64,000 nt of DNA from Duganella callida (GTDB taxonomy: Bacteria; Pseudomonadota; Gammaproteobacteria; Burkholderiales; Burkholderiaceae_D). Both the position numbers and the translations under genes were made by a program. The stretch lies in assembly GCF_004614165.1 (NCBI RefSeq), contig NZ_SPVG01000042.1, positions 17,508-81,507 of the forward strand, in the 5' to 3' direction. Of the stretch, positions 35,875 through 43,477 are shown piece after piece; the first letter of the stretch is position 1, and each line of letters opens with the position of its first letter. The notes under the pieces were generated by a model, which did no database searches, was not told the origin of the DNA, and saw nothing but the letters and a program-made list of their open reading frames with translations.

Positions 35875-35939
35875 TTTGCGCAATCATTTTTATAAGGACT
35901 GCCACGATAGCACATTATTCGCAGCGTGATTGCGCAATC
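35875..35939. promoter_or_regulatory. paired palindromic operator-like sites before the MFS-GH43 genes
   Basis: GATTGCGCAATC at 35928-35939 is a perfect 12-bp palindrome. GTTTGCGCAATC at 35875-35886 differs by one base. They are 53 bp apart (about five helical turns), one directly abutting the MFS start codon. The form with a central CG suits a LacI-type repressor that loops DNA. No such regulator gene is in the window. Confidence 0.55.
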
Positions 35940-35963
35940 TCGACTGTATAACTATCCCGACAA

Positions 35964-36614
35964 TCAGGACTGCTTGCGCAGCACGACGTGCGTTGCCGAC
36001 GGCGTCTGCACATGCTCGGCGACGCTGAATCCCATCCTGGGCAGATCCAGACCGGCCAACAGCGACTCACCGCGCCCCAGCAACACCGGTGAAATGGCCA
36101 GATGCATCTCGTCGACCAGACCGGCCTGCAGGTACTGGCGTATCGTCGCCACGCCGCCACCGAGGCGCACGTCCTTGCCGTTGGCGGCCTGGCGCGCCTG
36201 GGCGTAGGCCGACTCGATGCCATCAGTGACAAAATGGAAGGTCGTGCCGCCCTTCATCTCCAGCGGCGGACGCGGATGATGCGTCAGTACGAACACCGGC
36301 ACGTGATACGGCGGCTCATCACCCCACCAACCCTTCCAGCTGTCGTCCGGCCACGCCCCGCGAACCGGCCCGAACATGTTACGGCCCAGAATCCAGGCGC
36401 CGACGTTCTCGAAGCCCTGGGCGGCAAAATCTTCGTCCGGGCCCTCCGTGCCCTTGGAGGCATCGCCCATCATGCGCTGGAACGTGCGCGTGCCCATGAA
36501 CCACTGATGCAGCCCGCGGGCGCCCTCGCCCATCGGATTCTCCAGGGTCTGGTTCGGCCCGGCGCCGTAACCATCGAGCGACAGGGTAAAGCTGCGTACT
36601 TTAAGTTTGGACAT
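35964..36614 (-). CDS. dihydrofolate reductase family protein (RibD C-terminal domain)
   Basis: 216 residues with the RibD_C/DHFR-like fold: KVRSFTLSLDGYGAGPNQ at the N-terminus, NVGAWILGRNMFGP, FVLTHHPRPP, VRLGGGVATIRQYL and DEMHLAISPVLLGRGE. These are NADPH-dependent reductases of unknown substrate, common as single genes in Proteobacteria. The ATG at 36614 matches the family start; the upstream in-frame codons lie in AT-rich promoter DNA. It is divergent from the peroxiredoxin operon. Confidence 0.87.
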   Translation of the reverse strand: MSKLKVRSFTLSLDGYGAGPNQTLENPMGEGARGLHQWFMGTRTFQRMMGDASKGTEGPDEDFAAQGFENVGAWILGRNMFGPVRGAWPDDSWKGWWGDEPPYHVPVFVLTHHPRPPLEMKGGTTFHFVTDGIESAYAQARQAANGKDVRLGGGVATIRQYLQAGLVDEMHLAISPVLLGRGESLLAGLDLPRMGFSVAEHVQTPSATHVVLRKQS

Positions 36615-36672
36615 CGAATCTCCAATAACCGGTGAGGTCGAAAGCAAATCAGTGTACCTCGATAACCAGCGC

Positions 36673-36688
36673 ATTCTTAAATAAGAAT
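36673..36688. promoter_or_regulatory. 16-bp palindrome ATTC-N8-GAAT
   Basis: ATTCTTAAATAAGAAT has perfect 7-bp arms around AA, 59 bp upstream of the DHFR-family start codon. The ATTC-N8-GAAT layout is the form bound by some ArsR-family redox/sulfide sensors (BigR/SqrR type). No ArsR gene is in the window, so the assignment is speculative. Confidence 0.4.
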
Positions 36689-36847
36689 ATTTAAAAAGAT
36701 GTAGTGTGACGCACTCCAATATATCCATGATAAGCACATTCCGTCACAAAGGATCTGAAACAGAAATATTATGGTTCCCATGAACGTCCAGCCGGCTCCG
36801 CTTGCAGCCTGACTGATTCATGAATTGATATTTTTTTACTGTCGGGC

Positions 36848-36873
36848 GCAACTTTTCCAGTAGCTGCGGCGAA
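36848..36873 (+). promoter_or_regulatory. candidate ECF sigma-dependent promoter of the peroxiredoxin operon
   Basis: GCAACT at 36848-36853 and CGAA at 36870-36873 are separated by exactly 16 bp, 55 bp before the peroxiredoxin ATG. This resembles the GTAACC-N16-CGAA form I recall for the sigma-F/NrsF systems of Caulobacter. The sigma factor in this operon belongs to that type, so autoregulation is plausible. No experimental support is available here. Confidence 0.45.
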
Positions 36874-36927
36874 ATGGCAGGTACGACGACCACTCGGCCG
36901 TCGGCAACCTACCCTATGGAGTTTCGC

Positions 36928-37488
36928 ATGACACGGATCGGCGCATACCTGGCACAAGCAGCACTCTCAACCATTCTGGCGGTTTCCGCTTCCTCCGCCT
37001 TTGCCGCCCTGCCCGTCGGCGCCGCGGCGCCCGATTTCCGCCTGGATGCCGCGCTGGCCGGCAAGCCGATGAGCTTCTCGCTGACCAAGGCATTGCAGCA
37101 AGGCCCGGTGGTGCTGTACTTCTTCCCCGCCGCCTTCACCCAGGGCTGCACGGTGGAAGCGCATGCGTTTGCCGAGGCGACCGACGATTTCCACAAGCTG
37201 AAGGCGACAGTGATCGGCGTCACCGCCGGCAACGCCGACCGCGTCGCCGAGTTTTCCAAGCTGGAATGCCGCGACAAGTTCGCGGTCGCGGCCGACCCGG
37301 GCGCCAAAGTCGCCGCCGAGTATCAGACCCAATTCCGCACCAAGGACGGCAAGGCGCTGTCCGAACGCACCTCATTCGTCATCGCGCCCGACGGCAAGAT
37401 TCTGCTCAGCTATACCGATCCCAATCCGGAACTGCACATCCAGAAAACCATGAGCGCGGTGAAGGCATGGCACGAGGCGAAGAAGTGA
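36928..37488 (+). CDS. periplasmic peroxiredoxin
   Basis: 186 residues with a signal peptide (AQAALSTILAVSASSAFA). The mature AhpC/TSA domain has the peroxidatic Cys in FFPAAFTQGCTVEAH (PrxQ/BCP-like), VIGVTAGN and ERTSFVIAPDGKIL. The PrxQ-type resolving Cys five residues later is absent; another Cys lies in KLECRDKFA. It would reduce peroxides in the periplasm and needs a thiol donor, which the DsbD-like protein 26 bp downstream can supply. The ATG at 36928 has GGAG about 7 bases upstream; the ATG at 36916 lacks this. Confidence 0.9.
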   Translation: MTRIGAYLAQAALSTILAVSASSAFAALPVGAAAPDFRLDAALAGKPMSFSLTKALQQGPVVLYFFPAAFTQGCTVEAHAFAEATDDFHKLKATVIGVTAGNADRVAEFSKLECRDKFAVAADPGAKVAAEYQTQFRTKDGKALSERTSFVIAPDGKILLSYTDPNPELHIQKTMSAVKAWHEAKK

Positions 37489-37513
37489 CCGTCAGCCAGA
37501 CCAGGAGCCAGCG

Positions 37514-38761
37514 ATGCTGACGATGCTCGCGGCCGCCTTCATCGGCGGACTGATCCTCAACTGCATGCCTTGCGTGTTTCCGGTGATTTCGCTGAAAGCG
37601 TTCGGCCTGATCCGCCATCTGCATGACCGCCGGGCCGTGCGCATCGAAGGACTCGCCTTTCTTACCGGCGTGGTGGTCACCATGCTGTTGCTCGGCGCCG
37701 CACTGCTGGCGGCGCGCGCCAGCGGCGCCGCGGTCGGCTGGGGCTTTCAGCTGCAGTCGCCGGCATTGATTGCCGCACTGGCTCTCATCATGCTCGCCCT
37801 GGCACTCAACATGATGGGCGTGTTCGAGATCGGACTGGCGGCACAACGCCTCGGCGGCATCGCCGGCCCGCGCGACGGTCCGCTCGGCGCCGCGCTGACC
37901 GGCGCCCTGGCCATCATCGTGGCGACGCCCTGCACCGCGCCGTTCATGGCCGGCGCGGTCGGCGCGGCGCTGTTGCGTCCGCCAGTTGAGGGCATGGCGA
38001 TCTTCCTCGCGCTCGCGTTGGGGTTTGCCGCGCCATTCACGGCCATCGCGCTGGTGCCGGCGTGCGCGCGGCTGTTGCCGAAGCCGGGGCCGTGGATGGC
38101 CATCCTCAAACATGTGCTGGCCTTCCCGATGCTGGCCGCGGCGGCCTGGCTCGCCTGGGTACTGGATCAGCAGGCCGGCGCCACCGCCTTGGCAACGTTG
38201 CTGGCGTCAGCTGTCGTGCTGGGCTTCGCGGCCTGGCTCTACGGGCTGGCACAACAGCGCAGGCTCTCGGGACTGTACTACCGGCCGCAGCTGGCGCTTG
38301 CCGTCCTGCTCGTCGCTGGCCTGGCGGTGCCGCTGGCGGGTCTGCCCACTACCAGCGACAGCCACAGCAAAGCCAACACCGCCGTCGCTGGCGACGCGCC
38401 CCTGGCCAGGCCAAGCGTGTGGACGCCGCAAGCCGTGAGCGCCGAGCGTGGACACGGCAAACCGATCTTCGTCAACTTCACGGCATCGTGGTGCATCACC
38501 TGTCAGGTCAATGACAAGGCGGCGCTGTCCACCAGCGCGGTGAAGGCGGCGATGGCACGGACCGGCACGATTTACATGGTTGCCGACTCCACCAAATATA
38601 ATCCGGATATCGACCAGGCCATCAACGAATTCGGCCGGGGCGGACTTCCGGTGTATGTGGTCTATCCGGCTGACGGTGGCGAACCCGTGCTGCTGCCGCA
38701 GCTGCTGAGTCCCGATATCGTCGTGTCTGCTTTGGAGAAGGCTGCAAAAAAACGGTCATAA
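37514..38761 (+). CDS. DsbD/ScsB-like thiol:disulfide reductase (membrane domain plus thioredoxin domain)
   Basis: 415 residues. About eight membrane helices form a CcdA/DsbD beta-domain with the conserved cysteines in LNCMPCVFPV (near residue 20) and VATPCTAPF. A C-terminal periplasmic thioredoxin domain carries WCITCQVN and the cis-Pro in GLPVYVVY. The N-terminal DsbD alpha-domain is missing, so electrons from cytoplasmic thioredoxin would leave through the C-terminal domain to a separate partner. The adjacent peroxiredoxin is the obvious candidate, as in known ScsB-peroxiredoxin systems. The gene is followed within 22 bp by the sigma factor. Confidence 0.88.
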   Translation: MLTMLAAAFIGGLILNCMPCVFPVISLKAFGLIRHLHDRRAVRIEGLAFLTGVVVTMLLLGAALLAARASGAAVGWGFQLQSPALIAALALIMLALALNMMGVFEIGLAAQRLGGIAGPRDGPLGAALTGALAIIVATPCTAPFMAGAVGAALLRPPVEGMAIFLALALGFAAPFTAIALVPACARLLPKPGPWMAILKHVLAFPMLAAAAWLAWVLDQQAGATALATLLASAVVLGFAAWLYGLAQQRRLSGLYYRPQLALAVLLVAGLAVPLAGLPTTSDSHSKANTAVAGDAPLARPSVWTPQAVSAERGHGKPIFVNFTASWCITCQVNDKAALSTSAVKAAMARTGTIYMVADSTKYNPDIDQAINEFGRGGLPVYVVYPADGGEPVLLPQLLSPDIVVSALEKAAKKRS

Positions 38762-38783
38762 GCACAACCAACCGGAAACCAAC

Positions 38784-39368
38784 TTGACCGACACATCGCC
38801 CACCGAGAACGATGCATCCAGCGCCGCCTGGCCGCAGCTGATGGTGCGCGCGCAGGATGGCGACCAGCTGGCCTATGCACGTTTGCTGAAGGCGGTCGTG
38901 CCGGTCATCCGCGCGCTGGTGCGGCGACAGATCCATCAGGACGACGCGCTGGTGGAGGACGTGGTGCAGGAAGTGCTGCTGGCCGTGCACCGCGTGCGGC
39001 AGACCTACGATCCGGGCCGGCCGTTTCTGCCTTGGCTGGCCGCGATCGCCTCCGCCCGCGCCATCGACGCGCTGCGGGCGCGCGGCCGCCGCCAATGCTG
39101 GGAAGTGATCGATGAAGACGCCGTGCTCGCGCATCCGGACGAATCCGCGTCCGGCGGGCTGGAACAGCTGGCGGTCGCACAGCAGGTGGACAGCATGCTG
39201 AGCCGCCTGCCCGCGCGCCAACGCCGGATGGTGGAACTCGTACATTTGGGCGAGATGAGCCTTGTAGAGGCGGCGTCGACCAGCAGCATGAGCTTATCGG
39301 CCGTGAAGTCCGTGCTGCATCGTGCTTTGACCACGCTACGCCGTAATGGAAATGCCGACCATGAATAA
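38784..39368 (+). CDS. ECF RNA polymerase sigma factor (sigma-F-like)
   Basis: 194 residues. Sigma region 2 is visible in AYARLLKAVVPVIRALVRRQ and EDVVQEVLLAVHRVRQTYDP, including RPFLPWLAAIASARAIDALR. Region 4 is LSRLPARQRRMVELVHLGEMS with a helix-turn-helix ending in SAVKSVLHRALTTLRR. The start is a TTG at 38784; no ATG occurs before region 2. Its 3' end overlaps the downstream NrsF-like gene by 8 bp, the usual arrangement of an ECF sigma factor with its membrane anti-sigma factor. It most likely controls this operon in response to envelope oxidative or metal stress. Confidence 0.88.
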   Translation: MTDTSPTENDASSAAWPQLMVRAQDGDQLAYARLLKAVVPVIRALVRRQIHQDDALVEDVVQEVLLAVHRVRQTYDPGRPFLPWLAAIASARAIDALRARGRRQCWEVIDEDAVLAHPDESASGGLEQLAVAQQVDSMLSRLPARQRRMVELVHLGEMSLVEAASTSSMSLSAVKSVLHRALTTLRRNGNADHE

Positions 39369-39990
39369 CCATGATGCCTTGATTGAACAACTCAGCCGCA
39401 CCGCGCAACCGGTACAACGCACGCGCCCCGCCTGGCTGCGCGCGGCCGGCTGGATGCTGCTTGCGCTCCCCTGCGGTTTTTTGGCATCGTTGCTGCTGCC
39501 ACGCGGCAACGCCGACTGGTCCCATCCGGGCGCGCTGTGGGCGGGCCTGTGGATACTCGTTTCGTTCTGCCTTGGCGCGCTGGCCATCGGGACCGCGTTC
39601 ACCGTCAGCATCGCCGGCAGCCGCGGCGCGCACTGGCGCTGGCTGACTGCGTTGTGCGTGGCCTGGCTGCTGATCGGCGTGATCGACGTGCTTGATTCGA
39701 CAGATCCGGTCGGCCAGCTTGGCGATGGGCAGTACTGCTACACCTTCATGCTGGTTGCCGGCTTGCCGATGATCGCGATCGCGTTGGCCGCGCTGCGGCG
39801 CACCCGCTCAATTCGCCCTGCCGGCAGCCTGGCCACCGCGGGGCTCGGCATCGCCGCGATGGCGCAAATCCTGCTGGGATTCTGCCACCCGGTGGCGGGC
39901 GAGTTGATCGACCTGATGATGCATCTCGCCGCCGCGCTGACACTGGTTGCCATCACGGTGCTCGCGGGACGACGTTGGATTGCTTTGTAA
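39361..39990 (+). CDS. NrsF (DUF1109) family membrane anti-sigma factor
   Basis: 209 residues with six predicted membrane helices after a short cytoplasmic N-terminus (NNHDALIEQLSRTAQPVQRT), the typical DUF1109/NrsF layout. Two conserved-looking cysteines lie near the periplasmic side of helices (GQYCYTF and LGFCHPV), which in the characterised Caulobacter NrsF are needed for metal or redox sensing. It would hold the sigma factor at the membrane until stress. The ATG at 39361 overlaps the sigma gene stop. It closes the operon, with no obvious terminator before the udk copies. Confidence 0.87.
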   Translation: MNNHDALIEQLSRTAQPVQRTRPAWLRAAGWMLLALPCGFLASLLLPRGNADWSHPGALWAGLWILVSFCLGALAIGTAFTVSIAGSRGAHWRWLTALCVAWLLIGVIDVLDSTDPVGQLGDGQYCYTFMLVAGLPMIAIALAALRRTRSIRPAGSLATAGLGIAAMAQILLGFCHPVAGELIDLMMHLAAALTLVAITVLAGRRWIAL

Positions 39991-40055
39991 GCAAACAGCT
40001 GTCCCTGGAACAGCCGCTACCTGTCGGTTCGGCCGCGATTCCGGTATCATTCGGC

Positions 40056-40697
40056 ATGCATAAGATTTCTTTCCAACCGTTTATCATCGGCGTCGCTGGC
40101 GGCAGCGGCAGTGGCAAGTCCACGGTGTCCCAGCAGGTTCTGGCTTCGTTCGGCGCCGACATGGTGTCGGTCGTGATGCAGGATGATTATTATTGCGACC
40201 AGACCCATCTGACCCCGGAAGTCCGACGCCAGCAGAACTACGACCATCCGCAGGCGTTCGACTGGCCCCTGCTGGTGCAGCACGTCCAGGCATTGCGCAA
40301 TGGCGAAGCGATCGAGATGCCGGAGTACGATTTCACCATCGACAACCGCTCCAACCGCACCATCCCCGTCAAGCCGGCCCCGGTGATCGTGATCGAGGGC
40401 CTGTTCGCCCTGTATGACCCGGATCTGAACGACATGATGTCGCTGAAAATTTTCGTCGACACCGCCTCCGACATCCGTTTTATCCGGCGCATGCAGCGCG
40501 ATATCACCGAACGTGCGCGCTCGGTGGAAAGTGTTGTCAATCAGTACCTGGAAACTGTGCGTCCGATGCACAAGCAATTCATCGAGCCGACCAAGCGCAA
40601 CGCCGACATCATCATCCCGCACGGCGCCAACGGCCCGGCGGTGGACATGATCACCACCAAGGTATCGAGTGTGATTGGCCAGCTGAAGCGGCCCTGA
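40056..40697 (+). CDS. udk: uridine kinase-like P-loop protein, copy 1
   Basis: 213 residues, the normal length of uridine/cytidine kinase. The P-loop is GVAGGSGSGKST, followed by the substrate region MQDDYYCDQTHL, YDHPQAFDW, PEYDFTIDNRSNRT, VIVIEGLFAL and the lid segment FIRRMQRDITERARS. The enzyme phosphorylates uridine and cytidine with ATP or GTP in pyrimidine salvage. A TATCAT element ends only five bases before the ATG and no Shine-Dalgarno is seen, so the transcript may be leaderless. It is followed 47 bp later by its near-identical copy. Confidence 0.9.
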   Translation: MHKISFQPFIIGVAGGSGSGKSTVSQQVLASFGADMVSVVMQDDYYCDQTHLTPEVRRQQNYDHPQAFDWPLLVQHVQALRNGEAIEMPEYDFTIDNRSNRTIPVKPAPVIVIEGLFALYDPDLNDMMSLKIFVDTASDIRFIRRMQRDITERARSVESVVNQYLETVRPMHKQFIEPTKRNADIIIPHGANGPAVDMITTKVSSVIGQLKRP

Positions 40698-40744
40698 GCC
40701 GGCCGCTCCCTGTCGGTTCGGCCGCAGTTCCGGTATCATTCGGC

Positions 40745-41386
40745 ATGAACAAGATTTCCTCCCAACCGTTTATTATTGGCGTCGCCGGCGGCAGCGGCAG
40801 TGGCAAGTCCACGGTGTCCCAAAAAGTGCTGGCCGCCTTTGGCACCGACATGGTCTCGGTCGTGATGCAAGATGATTACTATTGCGACCAAACCCATCTG
40901 AGCCCCGAAGTGCGCAGCCAGACCAATTACGACCATCCGCAAGCGTTCGAATGGTCACTGCTGGTGCAGCACGTCCAGGCGCTGCGCAATGGCGAAGCGA
41001 TCGAGATGCCGGAGTACGACTTCACGCTTCACAACCGCTCCAACCGGACCATCCCGGTCAAGCCGGCGCCGGTGATCGTGATCGAAGGCCTGTTTGCCCT
41101 GTATGACCCCGACCTGAACGACATGATGTCGCTGAAGATCTTTGTCGACACGGCCTCCGATATCCGCTTTATCCGCCGCATGCAGCGCGACATCACCGAA
41201 CGCGGCCGCTCGGTCGAAAGCGTGGTCACGCAATACCTGGAAACGGTACGGCCGATGCACAAGCAATTCATCGAACCGACCAAGCGCAACGCCGACATCA
41301 TCATTCCGCACGGCGCCAACGGGCCTGCGGTGGATATGATCACCACCAAGGTATCGAGTGTGATTGGCCAGCTGAAGCGGTCTTGA
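40745..41386 (+). CDS. udk: uridine kinase-like P-loop protein, copy 2
   Basis: 213 residues with all the motifs of copy 1 (GVAGGSGSGKST, MQDDYYCDQTHL, VIVIEGLFAL). Differences from copy 1 are mostly conservative and lie in the N-terminal half (for example Q27K, A34T, T53S, R58S, D69E, P71S, I95L, D96H), plus A154G and N163T. The region I95-D96 is close to the nucleoside site, so the copies might differ slightly in substrate or regulation. It carries its own copy of the leader and promoter. Both copies look intact. Confidence 0.9.
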   Translation: MNKISSQPFIIGVAGGSGSGKSTVSQKVLAAFGTDMVSVVMQDDYYCDQTHLSPEVRSQTNYDHPQAFEWSLLVQHVQALRNGEAIEMPEYDFTLHNRSNRTIPVKPAPVIVIEGLFALYDPDLNDMMSLKIFVDTASDIRFIRRMQRDITERGRSVESVVTQYLETVRPMHKQFIEPTKRNADIIIPHGANGPAVDMITTKVSSVIGQLKRS

Positions 41387-41416
41387 CGCCCGAAGCGTGA
41401 AGTGTTTCCTGGGCAG

Positions 41417-42817
41417 TCAAACCACGCCAGCGCCGAACGATTCGGGCCGACGCGCAAGCAGGTGGGACAGCCGTTGAAGACCCGCCTGTAAGCGTCCACG
41501 GTCCTTGATGCTGCCCAAAGAGATCCGAATGGCATTCACGGATACGCTGCCAGTTGCGAACGCCTCCGCCGGCGTGACAGCGATACCCTCGCTGTCGGCG
41601 GCACGGGCAAGCTGCGATGAGCGCCAGTACGCCGGCAATTCAAGCCATACATGCAGGCCGTCTCCTGCGCCGCTGTAGCGTCCCGCCAGAATATCGCGGG
41701 CCATGCGGTGGCGCAGGCGCGCTTCGTTGCGTATGCCTTCCATCAATCTGTTAGCAGAACCATCGAGTATCCACTGGGTGGCCAGTGCGGCCGTCAGAGG
41801 CGCGACCATCAGCGCAAATGATCTGAGGGCGACCAGGAAACGTTCGCGTTCCTGCGGGTCGCGCAGCAGCACGAAGGCGACACGCAGACCGGGCGTCAGG
41901 CATTTCGACAGGGTCGAGATGTAGTACACCTGTTCCGGGGCGAAGGTGGCAATCGGCGGTGGCGGAGCTTCCGCAAGCAACCAGTATGGATCGTCCTCGA
42001 TGATGGGTACAGCGCAGCGCTTTGCGATGCTGGCGAGCTCCTTGCGCCGGCGTTCCGGCATGGTGATGGCGGTCGGGTTCTGTAATGTCGGATTGAGATA
42101 GACCAGGCCGGGCTTGTGCTGGCGACACGCTTCCTCCAGCATATCGGGCACCATGCCGTGCTGGTCCGCTTCCACCGCAACGATACGCCGGCCGAATTGG
42201 CTGGCGGCGGCACACAAGCCCGGATAAGTCGCAGGCTCCGCCAGGATGACATCGCCAGGCTCCGTCAACGCGAGGATCAATGCGGCGATCGCCGCTTGCG
42301 CCCCGGGACAGACAACCAATTGTCGCGGGTCCGGATGGCCAAACATCGGCTCAAGCCATTTGGCGCCAGCCTTGAGGTCGGAGTCGCTGCCGCCGGCCAA
42401 GTGGTAAGTCATCAGCAATTCGGTATCTGCACCCATCAGTACTTGAGACAAGCCTTGTTTCAACAGGTCGTCGAAGTCCACGCCCTGCGGCGGTGGCGGG
42501 GTATTCATGCTCAGGTCGAGGACCGAGGTCAGTTCGACTTTCGGCGCCGCGACATACGTGCCGCGTGCGCCGCGACCTTCCAACAAGTTGCGGCGTCTGG
42601 CTTCATCGTAGGCGCGCGTGACCGTCGTCAGGTCGACGTCCAGCTGGGCTGCCAGTTGCCGTTGCGGAGGCAGACGGTCGCCCGGTTTCAGCGATCCGTC
42701 TGCCACCGCCGCTTGCAAGGCGTCCGCAATCTGCAAGAAGCGCGGGCCGCCATACAAGGCCAGGCGCGGCAACCAGATTGGGATATTCTCGTCTTGCATC
42801 GTCTGCAACTGGGACAT
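41417..42817 (-). CDS. MocR-type (GntR/aminotransferase) transcriptional regulator
   Basis: 466 residues. The N-terminal GntR winged helix (FLQIADALQAAVADGSLKPG, LPPQRQLAAQLDVDLTTVTR) is joined to a fold-type I aminotransferase domain with PGAQAAIAALI, YLNPTLQNPTA, IIEDDPYW and the PLP lysine in STLSKCLTPGLRVAF. MocR proteins use PLP or an amino-acid adduct as effector and usually control a neighbouring gene. The divergent small membrane protein at 42902 is the likely target. The ATG at 42817 is chosen; a second ATG 18 bp downstream is also possible. Confidence 0.88.
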   Translation of the reverse strand: MSQLQTMQDENIPIWLPRLALYGGPRFLQIADALQAAVADGSLKPGDRLPPQRQLAAQLDVDLTTVTRAYDEARRRNLLEGRGARGTYVAAPKVELTSVLDLSMNTPPPPQGVDFDDLLKQGLSQVLMGADTELLMTYHLAGGSDSDLKAGAKWLEPMFGHPDPRQLVVCPGAQAAIAALILALTEPGDVILAEPATYPGLCAAASQFGRRIVAVEADQHGMVPDMLEEACRQHKPGLVYLNPTLQNPTAITMPERRRKELASIAKRCAVPIIEDDPYWLLAEAPPPPIATFAPEQVYYISTLSKCLTPGLRVAFVLLRDPQERERFLVALRSFALMVAPLTAALATQWILDGSANRLMEGIRNEARLRHRMARDILAGRYSGAGDGLHVWLELPAYWRSSQLARAADSEGIAVTPAEAFATGSVSVNAIRISLGSIKDRGRLQAGLQRLSHLLARRPESFGAGVV

Positions 42818-42901
42818 TTTGTCTCGATGTATGGAAATTGCTTTTAAGTAGTATGCCTTAGAACGTGCAGAAGCAGCAGTTTGAGGTGGCGCTTTCGCAC
42901 G

Positions 42902-43177
42902 ATGGATAACGCAAGTACTAGCCTGGATATACTCAAAATGATCGACTGGATCCCTGTAGTTTTCGTTACGTTCAAGTTTCTCGTGCTCGGCACGGGCATG
43001 TTCTATGCCGTTAAGTGGCATTACGATCAAGGGAAGAAGGGGAAATTGGTGGAGAGGAGCGCAGTGCTGCGCGCCAGCGGCAAGGTGGCCGCGCTCTTCG
43101 GGCTGTCGCTCTTGGGCTTGGGGCTGCTCACCTTCCTCCTTATCAAGGTGCTCGGCATGGAATTGATTTTGCCGTGA
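42902..43177 (+). CDS. small membrane protein
   Basis: 91 residues with two hydrophobic segments: WIPVVFVTFKFLVLGTGMFY near residue 18, and LFGLSLLGLGLLTFLLIKVL near residue 65. A basic loop (KWHYDQGKKGKLVER) lies between them. I do not recognise the family. It is divergent from the MocR regulator with an 84-bp intergenic gap, which is the usual place for a MocR-controlled gene. The ATG at 42902 is favoured; the frame continues upstream without a good ATG. It lies just outside the tRNA-Ser island. Confidence 0.6.
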   Translation: MDNASTSLDILKMIDWIPVVFVTFKFLVLGTGMFYAVKWHYDQGKKGKLVERSAVLRASGKVAALFGLSLLGLGLLTFLLIKVLGMELILP

Positions 43178-43290
43178 GCATTGTCTTGCCGGCATGTTTC
43201 GATGAGCTTAATGCGCAGACTCGGCGGCTAAATTTCTTAATGGAATAATGCTTTAGGAATTTTTTCGCTGCGCGCTGCGCCTACCGGCGC

Positions 43291-43400
43291 GCCACCGCTA
43301 TGCGGTGGCAAAGTGGCGATTCGGAGCGGGTCGCCCCGGTAGGGGCGAGCCCTTCGAATCCCCCACGCAAGGCCCGCAGGGGCCTTGCTTCTCTCCGCCA
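43291..43400 (+). other. structured element of three hairpins with a tRNA-like 3' end
   Basis: Hairpin 1 is GCCACCGC-TAT-GCGGTGGC at 43291-43309. Hairpin 2 is TCGCCCC-GGTA-GGGGCGA at 43331-43348. Hairpin 3 is CAAGGCCC-GCAG-GGGCCTTG at 43368-43387. A T-arm-like TTCGAATCCCCC precedes hairpin 3, and the sequence TCTCTCCGCCA at 43390-43400 equals the 3' end of the tRNA-Ser at 44961. It could be a tRNA-derived element or the remains of a tRNA with an inserted hairpin. No anticodon arm is recognisable. Confidence 0.5.
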
Positions 43401-43401
43401 A

Positions 43402-43438
43402 AATGCAAAAAGCCGCCCATTGGGCGGCTTTTTGCATT
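43402..43438. terminator. bidirectional terminator-like perfect palindrome
   Basis: Two perfect 18-bp arms (AATGCAAAAAGCCGCCCA and its reverse complement) surround a single T. The stem has a GC core and an A/T run on each side, so it can terminate transcription both ways. It separates the + strand tRNA-like end from the minus-strand tRNA-Ser fragment. Confidence 0.75.
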
Positions 43439-43443
43439 CGAGA

Positions 43444-43477
43444 GGGGATTCGAACCCCCGATAGGCTATGAACCTAT
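43444..43477 (-). repeat. 34-bp direct repeat, tRNA-Ser 3' fragment (distal att-like site)
   Basis: This is identical over 34 bp to 44973-45006, inside the complete tRNA-Ser gene, and covers its T-arm and variable arm. The match breaks off at the anticodon-stem side (CGAG versus ACAC) and, on the acceptor side, after a 1-bp difference. The fragment lies downstream of the tRNA 3' end, exactly where an integrated element would leave its distal attachment site. Confidence 0.8.

Larger units (their letters stand above)
36615..36927. promoter_or_regulatory. divergent intergenic region
   Basis: A 313-bp gene-free stretch, clearly AT-richer than its surroundings around 36670-36840, between the DHFR-family gene and the peroxiredoxin operon. 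It holds the palindrome at 36673-36688 and the ECF-type promoter candidate at 36848-36873. I saw no gene in it. Confidence 0.6.
40014..41386 (+). repeat. tandem duplication of a 0.69-kb unit with promoter and kinase gene
   Basis: Unit 1 begins at 40014 and unit 2 at 40703. Both start with CCGCT and share a 42-bp leader (CTGTCGGTTCGGCCG, then TTCCGGTATCATTCGGC) followed by the start codon at the same offset. The coding parts encode 213-residue proteins that differ at about 15 positions by my manual count. This is a recent head-to-tail duplication including the promoter. Confidence 0.9.

Noticed and set aside
36769-36957. Small minus-strand frame across the peroxiredoxin start
   Set aside because: It spans the promoter region and the signal peptide of a well-supported gene and has no ribosome-binding site or recognisable product.
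43351-43400. Functional tRNA on the + strand near 43400
   Set aside because: Only a T-arm-like piece and a 3' acceptor end are present; there is no anticodon arm or matching 5' acceptor strand.
43291-43438. CRISPR array
   Set aside because: The hairpins differ in sequence and there are no regularly spaced identical repeats; no cas genes are in the window.
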